From: Lindgomyces ingoldianus
Taxonomy: Eukaryota; Ascomycota; Dothideomycetes; Pleosporales; Lindgomycetaceae
Length of the DNA stretch: 64,000 bases
Direction: 5' to 3'
NCBI RefSeq assembly: GCF_010093535.1
Contig: NW_022985194.1
Location: 501,638-565,637 of the forward strand
The translations under genes and the position numbers were made by a program. Shown here piece after piece: positions 35,889-46,480 of this stretch. The notes below the pieces were generated by a model. The model saw only the letters and a program-made list of their open reading frames with translations, ran no database searches and was not told the origin of the DNA. The first letter of the stretch is position 1; each line of letters opens with the position of its first letter.

Positions 35889-38800
35889 CAGTCGCCTACC
35901 AAAAGTCATTAGCCACTTTAGCGAGAGGTCCGGGCCACCCCACAATGGTTAGATTTTAATTAAATGTAACTTAATTAAATTACTACCTTTTTTAATAGTT
36001 ACAAAAGCAAATAAAACCTCTTATAAAGAGCTATTTAAATTATTTGTTAATATAATATAGTAATTCTACCTTTACAGCGTGAGCGCTAGCAAAATCTTAT
36101 GTTATCTTAGCATTCCTAAGTTAACAGTTACATACAACATCCGCTAGCTGCGCAAGCAGCCCCTGCCTACCTATATAAAAGCTCTGTGTACAGGCTAACC
36201 TCTAAAGCTTAACAAACGCGCTAAGAGGCATTTAATTTACTAGGTAGTAAATAATTCTTTTACTACACTCTAAACTATTATAACACTATTAAAGACTTAC
36301 TGCTGCATTTATAACGTACTTCATAGGCGAGTTGCTCACACACCTAAGTTGCTTACTTTTGCTAAGACCCTACTACACTACCCTTCTTACACTAATGCAT
36401 TTCTAATAACACTACTTAAACATGTTAAAAGAATGTTAGATGCAGCTTACGCTCTAGGCTTTTAAATAAAATGTAACACTTTTTAAGTAACACACTACAG
36501 CTATCTATAAGGTCTTTTAAAAAATAATAAGTAACTAACACACTAGACAACTTTTTTAAGCTAATTATACAGCTAACTTATAAAAGCTAGATAATAATAA
36601 AAAGTAAGTAATTATTTAGCACATACTTAAGCTAAATGTGTAAGGATTTCCCCCCTAGCTAGTAGCTGTAGCTAATATAGCTAATTCTTTACACGCTAAG
36701 CATAATATAGGCTATGTTAGCATAAACTAGCTTAATATATTTATTAAGTGTTACTTAAAGCTTAAAGTAAAGTTTAAGTGTAAGTATAACTATAAAAAAG
36801 CTTTTTATAAAAATCTTATAGTAATTTAAAGCTAGTTTAACCTTATAAAGAATATTAAAGCTAAGTATAGTATCTAAAATAATAACACATACAACTTTAA
36901 TAAAATAAAGTTTATAATAGGCTAGATATCTACTAGAGCAGTTATTATAAGTTTAGAGAAATAAGGACAGCTAAAAGCAGTCTAGCTAGGTAACTAGAAG
37001 TAGATAACAGCTATCTAGGGCATTAATACTAAAAAGTAGGCTATTCTGCTTTTTATTATCTTTTAGGGTAGCAACTACTTTTTAAACTAGTATAAAAAAG
37101 AAAATCTACTTTAAAATTAGGTTATTATAATTTCTAAGCGCAGCTAGACTACTAATTAGCTTAGTCTAGACTAGTTAAAGCACTTTAACATATATATAAA
37201 AAAGTGTACTATTAGCAGCTACTATCTGCTAGTTATTAATAGCTATAAAAGCTATAACTTACTTTATTTCTAGTAATACTATAAAAATAATAAAATTATT
37301 ACTATCTATATACTTTTTTACTTATTACACCTTTTATAGCTACTTAATATAGGTTGTTTTACTTTTTTAAAAAAGGAGTATAGGCGCTAAGCTAAAAACC
37401 TTATGCATAACTAAATTACTTATATTATAAAGATAAAGTTTCTACTATGCTTTAAAGCAGCCTATTATGCTATAATTACTTTTAGTAATATCTAAAAAGG
37501 GTTCTAAGGCGCTAGATTAGTTCCTTTTAACCTATAATAAGTTATAATAGGCCTTAATGTAAAGTTACGCACTCTATTACTACTACTACTTATATATAAC
37601 AAGCCCTAGTAGTTATAAACTCTAAGTAATACCTTAAAACTTAGGTTATAATTAATGCTTATAAAAATAAAAATTTAAAAGTATATAAATAGTTTACTAA
37701 CTTCTATAGTTAAGGTGTTTAAAAAGGTCTTAAAAAGGGCAGTAATAATTACACATAAGCTAGTATTAGCGTAATAAGAAATTACTAAGCTTTAAGCAGC
37801 TAATAAAGCTGCTATATAACATAAATTACATAAAAAAAAGCAGATTAAGGTAGAAAAAACCTTAATAATTTAAAAAAGCTTACACTTAATAGCTCTAAAG
37901 AAGTTTAAGGCGCGCAGTAATAGAAAGAAGGTAAAGAAGCAGGTGTAAGCTAAAGTAGGTAAGCTATCCTAAAGGCGCTGTAGACAGTGCAATTAGACTA
38001 AGCATAACACGCAAACATGTAAGCAAGAAGCAGAAGTAGTATCTAAATAATATTCTAGGCTGTACTGTACTATATAGTGCTAGAGCGGGTTGTTATAGGC
38101 TATAATAGAGTTTGTTAGGGTGGGGTCTTGGCAAAAGTAAGCGACTCGGGTGTGTGAGCAACTCGCCCATGAAGTACGTTACTAGTACTATAAGAAAATA
38201 CCTTATAAAATATAAGTACTACGCCTTCTACCTACATTGCAAGCCTTAGTTATTAGCTGTATATAAAGAAAAGTAACTCTAATTTGCTTAAACTTATTAA
38301 TATAATAAGGTAAAAGACATAGCTTGCGTAGCCTTTTATAATAAAGCAACATTTAAAGTTAGATTAGACACTACACCTCTATATGTATGTTAGCAGCATA
38401 GAAAAGCATATAAGAGTTAGTACCTAAAGCCTACTTTTAAGTCTAGAAGGACTACAGTTTTATATTTAGTGTAATCTCTCTTAATTTTAAATTAGAGCTG
38501 TTTATTAACAAAAAAGGCAAGCGCAATAATGCTAGCAAATACTGCTAGATTCTACATAATGTTAGTATCCTATTTTATTAGCAGCTTATAGAGAAACGCG
38601 GTATTAGCATATAGATGCAGGATAGAGCACCTATTTACACTGCAAAGGCTACTTAAAAGTATATAGATAACTATAGCATAATATAGATAAATTAGCTTCT
38701 ATAAAGTTTTAATTTAAACCTAATTAAGAACCTCTAGTAGATTATAAAGCTCTGTATTTTAAAGCAATAAGAATATATTACTACTTACAAGCAGATAGTA

Positions 38801-39085
38801 AATATCTTTAAAAAAGAGTAGGCAAAAATTATACTAGCTAATTATAGGAAGTGTATCCTTAGTTAGTTAAAGCGCATAAAGGAAGTTGTCTAAAACAAAG
38901 GCAGATTAACTTACTATTAACTAAGCATAGCACTAAAAGACAGGCCTGTATATAAGCTTTATATAAAAATAAAAATCTTTAAATTTAGTTAATAATTAAC
39001 TAAGTAACCTCCTTTCCTAATAGGTTGACTATACCCCTGCAAAGCTTAGATTGCTAGGTGGCTAATAACTTTTTGTAGGCAACTG
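35889..39085 (+). mobile_element. Tc1-type DNA transposon E in the left LTR of copia D
   Basis: Flanked by TA (35887-35888 and 39086-39087). The ends CAGTCGCCTACCAAAAGTCA and, inverted, CAGTTGCCTACAAAAAGTTA form a TIR of about 28 bp. Without element F the length is about 1.33 kb, normal for Tc1-type elements. Plus-strand remnants of the transposase are readable: an N-terminal helix-turn-helix region (NIRQLRKQPLPTYIKAL, about 36130-36200) and, after F, a DDE_3-like core with MQDRAPIYTAKAT and LNLIKNL (about 38620-38740), then a C-terminal tail. RIP stops make it inactive. Confidence 0.87.
36314..38179 (+). mobile_element. Fot1/Pot2-type (pogo group) transposon F nested in E
   Basis: 1,866 bp flanked by TA (36312-36313 and 38180-38181). 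The TIR is about 60 bp, starting ACGTACTTCAT(A/G)GGCGAG, with transitions only between the ends. Length and TA target fit Fot1/Pot2 elements. The plus strand encodes a decayed DDE_1 transposase: LKAVQLGN(Q)EW and TAIQGINTK (about 36960-37040), a region ending LLHLLQLLNIGCFTFLKKEY (about 37320-37385), and GARLVPFN (about 37510-37540). It interrupts the transposase of element E near its N-terminal half. Confidence 0.88.
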
Positions 39086-39087
39086 TA

Positions 39088-39155
39088 CACCACTCTTACT
39101 CTTGCTACTTAAGTGCTTATACTATAAGCAGCTAGCTATTAGAGCCTATTTAACA
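39088..39155 (+). repeat. left LTR of copia D, second segment
   Basis: The last 68 bp of the LTR (CACCACTC... to TTTAACA), following the TA duplicated by element E. Immediately after it ctaattagtag is the probable primer-binding region; copia C has the same string next to its LTR. Confidence 0.85.
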
Positions 39156-39189
39156 CTAATTAGTAGTTAATTTAATTAACTGTAAATTA

Positions 39190-39745
39190 GCAAGAGTGAT
39201 AACAGAGTACCTACGCTCTGTAAGGTACTTTGTTTTGTTACCTATCCTCTAGGAAGAGTGACAACAGAGCACCTACGCTCTGCAAGGTACTTTGTTTAGT
39301 TACCTATCTCTTAGGATAGCAGATTAATCCTTTACATTATATAGCAAGCCCTGCTACTGTATAAAGCAAAGAGAAGATAGTGTAAGACGCACACTAAAAC
39401 TATTAAAGCTGCACAACCTAGTAGCTAGATAATAACAGCAGTACCTGTGTAATCTACTGCATAAGCAATTAACTTTACGCCTTATAAAGCACTCTGTTTT
39501 GTTACTTATTTTTTAAAAAAAGTAATAACAAAGCACTTATACTTTATAAAGTACTTTATTTAGTTACTTATTTCTTAGAATAGTAGATTAATTTTTTGCA
39601 TTGTACAGCAAGCTCTGCTACTGTACAAAGTAAGAAGAAGATAGTGTAAGGCGCACACTAAAGCTATTAAAGCTGCACAACTTAGTAGCTAGATAACAGT
39701 AGTACCTGTGTAATCTACTAAAAAAGCAATTAACTATACTATTAT
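39190..39745 (+). repeat. tandem repeat, about 261-bp unit, in copia D leader
   Basis: The string GTACCTGTGTAATCTACT occurs at 39441 and again 261 bp later at 39702, with matching flanking sequence (GTAAGGCGCACACTAAA-type, AAAGCTGCACAACC/T). A further smaller duplication (AGAGTGACAACAGAGCACC-type) lies around 39198 and 39256. This block takes the place where gag would be. The same repeat, inverted, is in copia G. Confidence 0.8.
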
Positions 39746-41564
39746 AATAAAATCCTACTAGCAACTAATAACTTTATGTAATAATAAAAAGAATAAGAAA
39801 TAATTCTTATTATATAAATAACTTATAAAAGACATAGAGATATTAGAGGCAACACTATAAAATAAGACTAGCTTAGAGTACTAAAATAATAAAATTAACA
39901 TGTTAGAAGCTTTAATAAGCTTATAAACTTAATTATATATAAGTTATATAATTACTAATTTATATATAATAACTTAAAAAAGTGCTACTTTTTTAAGTTT
40001 ATATATAAAAAATTTTAAAAGATAAATACTATAAAACTTTTTAGCACTTAGCTATATATTTAAAAAAAAGCTTATATAAGTGCTAAAAGATAAAAAAATT
40101 ACACTATAGCTAAGCACTAAAGGTACTTAAGCCTAGAAGCTATATAATATAGTATAAAAGAAAGTAATTACACTAAAAAAGCTTTATACATAACCTTTAT
40201 TACTATATAAGGCTTTGCATAGAAGCAGACTAAACATAATGCTGCTATTAACACTAAATGTACTAGTATTACCTACTCTTATACTTTAGCTAGCACTACA
40301 CTAATTACTATACAAACAATACATGCCACTCTACCTAACGCCTGCTCCACACTCTTAATTATACACACTACTGCCTGCAGTAGTGTATGCACTACTAATA
40401 CTACCTGTATAATTTATACTATATTATAACTTGTATAAACTTCTACTTTAAAAAGAAACTACTAAAGAAAAACTTTTAGTAAATAAAATTATATAATTTT
40501 AAAAAGCATAAAAAAAATAATAACTATATAAGTTAACTATATAACATTTTTATAAATAAAATAAAATTTTTTATTAATTTATGTTAATAGCTAGATATTT
40601 AGAAAACTTAGTATATAAACATCTTTCTAAATATTCTAGAAAGTTAGGCAAATATGCACTATATGTATAATATAGGCCTTAGACATAACTAGAAGCATTT
40701 ATATAACACTTTAAGCATTATAATAAAAAATTTTACACTAAAAAAAAAAACTATAAAAAGTAAAGTTTTATATAAAAAGTAAAACTATTTTAGTAAAAAA
40801 GCAGCTTATTAAGTTTAATAGTAAAAGAATTAAACTTACACAAAACATAGTAGTTTTTACTTAAAAAAATAAGTAAGCTACCTTTATATAATTAACCTAA
40901 AAAATAAGAATACTACATAATAATATATTAAGTAATATATAAAAAAAGTATATATTATATTTATATGTTAACTAAAGGCAGCATTTAACTTATTTATTAC
41001 TATATAAACTATAAACCCTTTACATAATAATATTAACACACTTAATATATAAATCTAATAGTAGATAGATAATAGTAAGCATAGTCTTACTTTTTTACTA
41101 TTATAGCTTAATTATGTAAAGCTGTTTATCTTTATAAATAAATTATTTACTAATAATAAAAACTTTAGCTTATAGTTAGCTAAGATTTTTAATTATATTA
41201 AGTATTAAAAACTATATAAAGTAAAGCAACTACTTTAAAATACTAGGTAATATTATACACTAAAATTCTACTAAGTGTAAAAGAGTAACTAAGAGTGTTC
41301 TTACTAGTAAACTATATAAAATAGTTAAAAAGTTTAATAATATAATTACTTTTAGTATAACTTTATAGTAAATTATATAAACACTTAAACTACTACTAAT
41401 TCTAGTAGTAATTTATATAGATTTAAGGTTTTTATATAATTACCTTATTAAGCTAAGCACTACTAGTAAAAAGTAACTTATAATTAACATTATATTACTT
41501 TATAAATTATATAAAAAAAAATTACTAAAATAAAGTAAATTAATAGTAAAAATAACTTAGTAAA

Positions 41565-41844
41565 TGTTAAATAGGCTTTAACAGCTAGCTGCTTATAGTA
41601 TAAGCACTTAAGTAGCAAGAGTAAGAGTAGTGTACAGTGTGCACAGCGTATAAGGTAGGTAAAGTAAGGGCAACATGTTTCTAGTTCTATTACTCTTGTC
41701 TTTCCTCTATATAGAGAAAAAGGGGGATATCTAAATGTTTATGCACAAAGGTTTGCGCACAAGTATTATGTAACATAGATATGTAATCCTGCTTGTGCGC
41801 AATTACTTATATCTAGGCTGCAACACTACTGCTGTGTATAAACA
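41565..41844 (-). repeat. LTR of copia G (plus-strand left)
   Basis: 280 bp. Its inner (right) end is heavily mutated (CTGCAACACTACTGCTGTG), where the partner at 45041 reads CCGCGACGCTGCTGCTGCG. Confidence 0.86.
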
Positions 41845-44159
41845 CTAGCAACTTTTCTTTTTATCTAAAAAGTTACCTTCTGTACACGTTACCTCTCTTC
41901 TGTCTGTGTAGGTCTATCTAATTATGTTCTACTTTTACTTTACCTTATTTATTAGGACTTGCCTTAGTAATGCTATATATTAGGATAAGCTAGTTATACT
42001 ATATAAATAGCTTTTCTTTTCTTTATTTTTTACTTTCTAAGCTTTACTATATAATCTCTTAGCTCTTTTCTTTTTTTATATAGTGCTAGCAGTAATAGAT
42101 TCTTATAATAAGAAAGATAATTATATATAATATAAAAAAAAATAAAAAAAAATATAAAAAAATAGGCCTTATATAAAAGTGTTGTTAGTCTAGTTAGTCT
42201 AAGGCATCTTTGCGCATAAGATCTAGCTAGTCTATAGATGCTTCTATCTAGACAGAGAGGTAGTTAGTTAGAACTAGTAATTAAAAAGCCTAGTTTAGTG
42301 TTTTCTTTATACATACATCTACTAAGTTGTTTTTACTATTAATTTACTTAATTTTAGTAATTTCTTTTTTCTTATATAATTTATAAAGTAACATAATATT
42401 AATTATAAGTTACTTTTTACTAGTAGTGCTTAGCTTAATAAGGTAATTATACAGAAACCTTAAATTTATGCAGATTACTACTAAAATTAGTAGTAGTTTA
42501 AGTGTTTATATAATTTACTATAAAGTTATACTAAAGGTAATTATATTATTAAACCCTCTAACTATTTTATATAGTTTACTAGTAAAGACACTCTTAGTTA
42601 CTCTTTTACACTTAGTAGAATTCTAGTGTATAATGTTACTTAGTATTTTAAAGTAGTTGCTTTGCTTTATATAGTCTTTATTACTTAATATAATTAAGAA
42701 TTCTAGCTATAAGCTAAAGTTTTTATTATTAGTAAATAATCTATCTATAAAGATAAACAGCTTTACATAATTAAGCTATAATAGTAAGAAAGTAAGACTG
42801 CGCTTACTATTATCTATTTACTATTAGATTTATATGTTAAGTGTGTTAATATTATTATGTAAAGGGTTTATAGTTTGTGTAGTAATAAATAAGTTAAATG
42901 CTGCCTTTAGTTAACACATAGATGTAATGTATGCCCCTCTTACATATTACTTAACATATTATTATACAGCATCTTTATTCTCTAAGTTAATTATATAAAA
43001 GTAGCTTACTTATCTCTTCTAAGTAAAGACTACTATATTATGTGTAAGTTTAATTCTTTTACTATTAAACTTAATAGGCTACTTTTTTACTAAAATAGTC
43101 TTACTCTTTATATAAAACTTTGCTTTCTATAGTTTCTTCTTTTCTCTTTACACAAAATCTTTTATTATAATGCTTAAAGTAATATATAAATGCTTCTAGT
43201 TATTTCTAGAGCCTATGTTATACATATAGTGCATATTTACCTAGCCTTTTAGAATATTTAGAAAGATGTCTGTGTACTAAGTTTTTTAAATATCTAGCTA
43301 TTAACATAAATTAATAAAGATTCTTATTTTATTTATAAAAATATTATATAGTTAACTTATATAGTTATTATCTTTTTTTTATACTTTTTAAAATTATATA
43401 ATTTTATTTACTAAGAGTTTTTCTTTAGCAGTTTCTCTTTAAAGTAGAAGTTTATACAGGTTGTAATGTAGTATAGATTATGCAGGTAGTATTAGTAGTG
43501 CATACACTACTGCAGGCAGTAGTGTGTACAATTAAGGGTGTAGAGCAGGCGTTAGGTAGAGTGGCATGTATTGTTTGTACAGTGATTAGTGTAGTGCTAG
43601 CTAAGGTATAGAAGTAGGTAATGCTAGTATATTTAGTGTTAATAGCAGTATTATGTTTAGTCTACTTCTATGCAGAGCCTTATATAGTAATAGAGGTTGC
43701 ATATAAAGCCTTTTTAGTGTAATTACTTTTTTTTATGCTATATTATACAGCTTCTAGGCTTAGGTACTTTTAGTGCTTAGCTATAGTGTAATTTCTTTAT
43801 TCTTTAGCACTTGTATAAGCTTTTTTTAAATATGCAGCTAAGTGCTAAGAAGTCTTATAGTGTCTATTCTTTAAAATTCTTTATATATACACTTAAAAAA
43901 GTAGCGCTTTTCTAAGTTATTATGTGTAGATTAGTAATTATGTAACTTATGTATAATTAAGTTTATAAGCTTATTAGAGCTTTTAACATGTTAATTTTGT
44001 TATTTTAGTACTCTAGGCTAGTCTTATTCTATAGTGTTGCTTTTAATATCTTTATGTTCTTTATAAGTTATTTATATAATAGAAATTATTCTTTATTCTT
44101 TTTATTATTATATAAAGTTGTTAGTTGCTAATAAAATTTTATTATAATAGTATAGTTAA

Positions 44160-44611
44160 TTACTTTTCTAGTAGATTACACAGGTACTGCTGTTGTCTAG
44201 CTACTAGGTTATGCAGCTTTAATAGCTTTAGTGTGCGCCTTACACTATCTTCTTTTTACTTTATACAGTAGCAGAGCTTACTATATAATGTAAAAGATTA
44301 ATTTACTATTTTAAAAGATAAGTAACTAAATAAAGTACTTTATAAAATGTAGGTGCTTTATTGTTACTTTTCTTAAAAGATAGGTAACAAAACAAAGTGC
44401 CTTATAACACATAGAGTTAATTACTTGTGCAGTAGATTACACAGGTACTGCTGTTGTCTAGCTGCTAGGTTGTGCAGCTTTAATAGCTTTAGTGTGCGCC
44501 TTACACTATCTCCTCTTTACTTTGTACAGTAGCAGAGCTTGCTGTATAATGTAAAGAATTAATGTGCTATTGTCTAGCTGCTAGGTTGTGCAGCTTTAGT
44601 AGCTTTAGTGT
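44160..44611 (-). repeat. 261-bp tandem repeats in copia G
   Basis: AGATTACACAGGTACTGCTG begins at 44173 and again at 44434, a 261-bp period. A third, partial unit (TGTCTAGCTGCTAGGTTGTG) starts at about 44572 and runs into the N gap. These are the inverted counterparts of the repeats at 39190-39745. Confidence 0.8.
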
Positions 44612-44921
44612 NNNNNNNNNNNNNNNNNNNNNNNNNNNNNNNNNNNNNNNNNNNNNNNNNNNNNNNNNNNNNNNNNNNNNNNNNNNNNNNNNNNNNNNNN
44701 NNNNNNNNNNNNNNNNNNNNNNNNNNNNNNNNNNNNNNNNNNNNNNNNNNNNNNNNNNNNNNNNNNNNNNNNNNNNNNNNNNNNNNNNNNNNNNNNNNNN
44801 NNNNNNNNNNNNNNNNNNNNNNNNNNNNNNNNNNNNNNNNNNNNNNNNNNNNNNNNNNNNNNNNNNNNNNNNNNNNNNNNNNNNNNNNNNNNNNNNNNNN
44901 NNNNNNNNNNNNNNNNNNNNN
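44612..44921. other. assembly gap (310 N)
   Basis: The gap begins inside a partial third tandem-repeat unit and ends within the right LTR of copia G. It hides the rest of that leader and roughly the first 160 bp of the LTR. Open frames spanning it are artefacts. Confidence 0.95.
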
Positions 44922-45514
44922 GGATATCTAGATGTTTACGCACAGAGGTTCGCGCACAAGCATTATGTGACATAGATACGTGATCCTGCTTGTGCGCGAT
45001 TGCTTGTATCTAGGCCGCGACGCTGCTGCTGCGTACGGACAGTAAATATATATATAAAAAAAACACTAAATTAGGCTTTTTAATTATTAGTTCTAACTAA
45101 CTACTTCTTTGTTTAGATAGAAGCATCTATAGACTAGCTAGATCTTGTGTGTAAAGATGCTTTAAACTAACTAGACTAATAACACTTTTATATAAAGCTT
45201 ATTTTCTTTTATTTTATTTTTTTTATATTATACACACTTATTTTTCTTATTATAAGAATCTGTTACTGCTAGCACTATATAAAAAGAGAAAAGAGCTAGA
45301 GGATTATACAGCAAAGCTTAAAAAGTAAAAAATAAAAAATAAAAAAGCTATTTACATAGCGCAACTAGCTTATTCTAACGCACTATATTACTAAGGGCAA
45401 GTCTTAATAAATAAGGTAGAGTAAAGGTAGAACATAATTAAATAGACCTACACAGATAAAAGAGAGGTAACATATATAAAAGGTAACTTTTTAGATAAAA
45501 AGAAAAGTTGCTAG

Positions 45515-45794
45515 TGTCTGTACACAGCAGCAGTGTTATAGTCTAGATACAAGTAATTACACACAAGTAGAATTACATATTTATGTTATATAATGCTTAT
45601 GTGTAAACCTTTGTGTGTAAATATTTAAATATCCCTCTTTTCCTTTGTATAGAGAAAAGATAAGAGTAATAAAACTAGAAACATATTACTCTTACCTTAC
45701 CTACCTTATATGCTGTGCACACTGTACACCACTCTTACTCTTACTACTTAAGTGCTTATACTATAAGCAGCTAGCTGTCGGAGCCCATTTAACA
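45515..45794 (+). repeat. right LTR of copia D
   Basis: 280 bp. It is heavily RIP-mutated (no CpG in its first 115 bp) except for the last 25 bp or so (GCTGTCGGAGCCC) next to the host gene. gcacc follows at 45795. Confidence 0.88.
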
Positions 45795-46480
45795 GCACCA
45801 TCATTACTAATTGGTGCAACGCTAATTATGCCATCCCTAGCCTCCCTATCCTGCCCGCTAATTGTCTTTGGCGCATTCCATGCCTGTCCATCATCCACAC
45901 TTGTCCTCATAATACCATCCTGATCGCTTGCGGAATTCTCAGCCGAGTAGAAAATCTGCAACGTCCTGTCCTTCGCATACCGGATAAACGGCTCCCAGAG
46001 GCTGTTGACGCCGCTAGGCACGCGCTCGTCTACGGTGACTAGATATTTGAAGTTAATTCCGCCATCGTCGGAATACGAGATTGAGATTCGGAAATAGGTG
46101 TAGGTGCCGTCAGCATTGCGGTCATGGTTGCGGTAGGCGTATAGAACGCGGCCGGAGTTGAGGACGAGGGGGAAGCCGTTATTCATATCATGGGCTGCGC
46201 GTGGACCGCGGAACTATGTCACTTGTTACTGCCTTCACGTTCAGGTGGAAAGGGTAAGGTGAGTGAGAATTAGGGTGGATTTCACCCAGAGCTTTCCATG
46301 AGTTTCCTCCGTCCGTAGCACTTGGTGCCATCGGGATGATAATGCTCCCGGGGACTCTGAAATAAAATCCCCGGCTCACTTAAATCGGTCTTTCTATTTC
46401 CTTTGTTGGGAATTAAGGGGATATTCCTTCTCAGTTGCATTCGCAAATTTCCGCATTCTATTATGGCTATCAACCTTTTC
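45795..46480 (-). pseudogene. Asp-box sialidase-superfamily gene, 5' part (disrupted by copia D)
   Basis: The exon at 45795-46213 reads FRGPRAAHDMNNGFPLVLNS, VLYAYRNHD, the Asp boxes SYSDDGGINF and TSVDDGQAW, and RDGIISVAPISNDGA up to the insertion. Counting the gcacc duplication once, this exon (419 nt) plus 302 nt plus 98 nt of the 3' exons gives 819 nt in a single open frame (272 residues), so the gene was intact here when copia D landed. Upstream of the splice acceptor (46214) only pieces remain: one frame reads APSATDGGNSWKALG (a fifth Asp box), another SPREHYHPDGTKCYG. No phase-compatible first exons or signal peptide could be assembled, so the 5' end seems decayed or deleted. A GH93-type exo-arabinanase is an alternative within the same superfamily. 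Confidence 0.85.

Larger units (their letters stand above)
41565..45041 (-). mobile_element. short copia-type element G, inverted inside copia D
   Basis: Target duplication gtaaa (41560-41564 and 45042-45046). Its plus-strand left LTR is 41565-41844 (280 bp); the right LTR ends at 45041 (GCGTACGGACA) and is partly hidden by the N gap. The sense strand is minus. The interior matches copia D in inverted order: the post-RT remnant (about 42370-43180), then the same junction to the leader (about 43180-43480) and the 261-bp tandem repeats (44160-44611). It is therefore the same non-autonomous family inserted into an older member near its 3' end. Confidence 0.87.
35677..45794 (+). mobile_element. 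short copia-type element D inserted in the sialidase gene
   Basis: Target duplication gcacc (35672-35676 and 45795-45799). The left LTR is 35677-35888 plus 39088-39155 (split by element E); the right LTR is 45515-45794. Both total exactly 280 bp. The sense strand is plus: a purine tract (taaaaagaaaag) precedes the right LTR. The first half of the LTR matches copia C; the second half does not. Without E and G the element is about 3.44 kb, too short for a full gag-pol, and only the post-RT end (about 40740-41560) is recognisable, with tandem repeats instead of gag. It is therefore a non-autonomous deletion derivative. Confidence 0.88.

Noticed and set aside
39190..39745. Possible CRISPR-like or satellite array
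   Set aside because: Units are 261 bp, adjacent, without spacers, and lie inside a copia derivative in a fungal sequence; this is an element-internal tandem repeat.
44562..44975. Open frames crossing the 310-N gap
   Set aside because: They consist mainly of N and LTR sequence; an artefact of undetermined bases.
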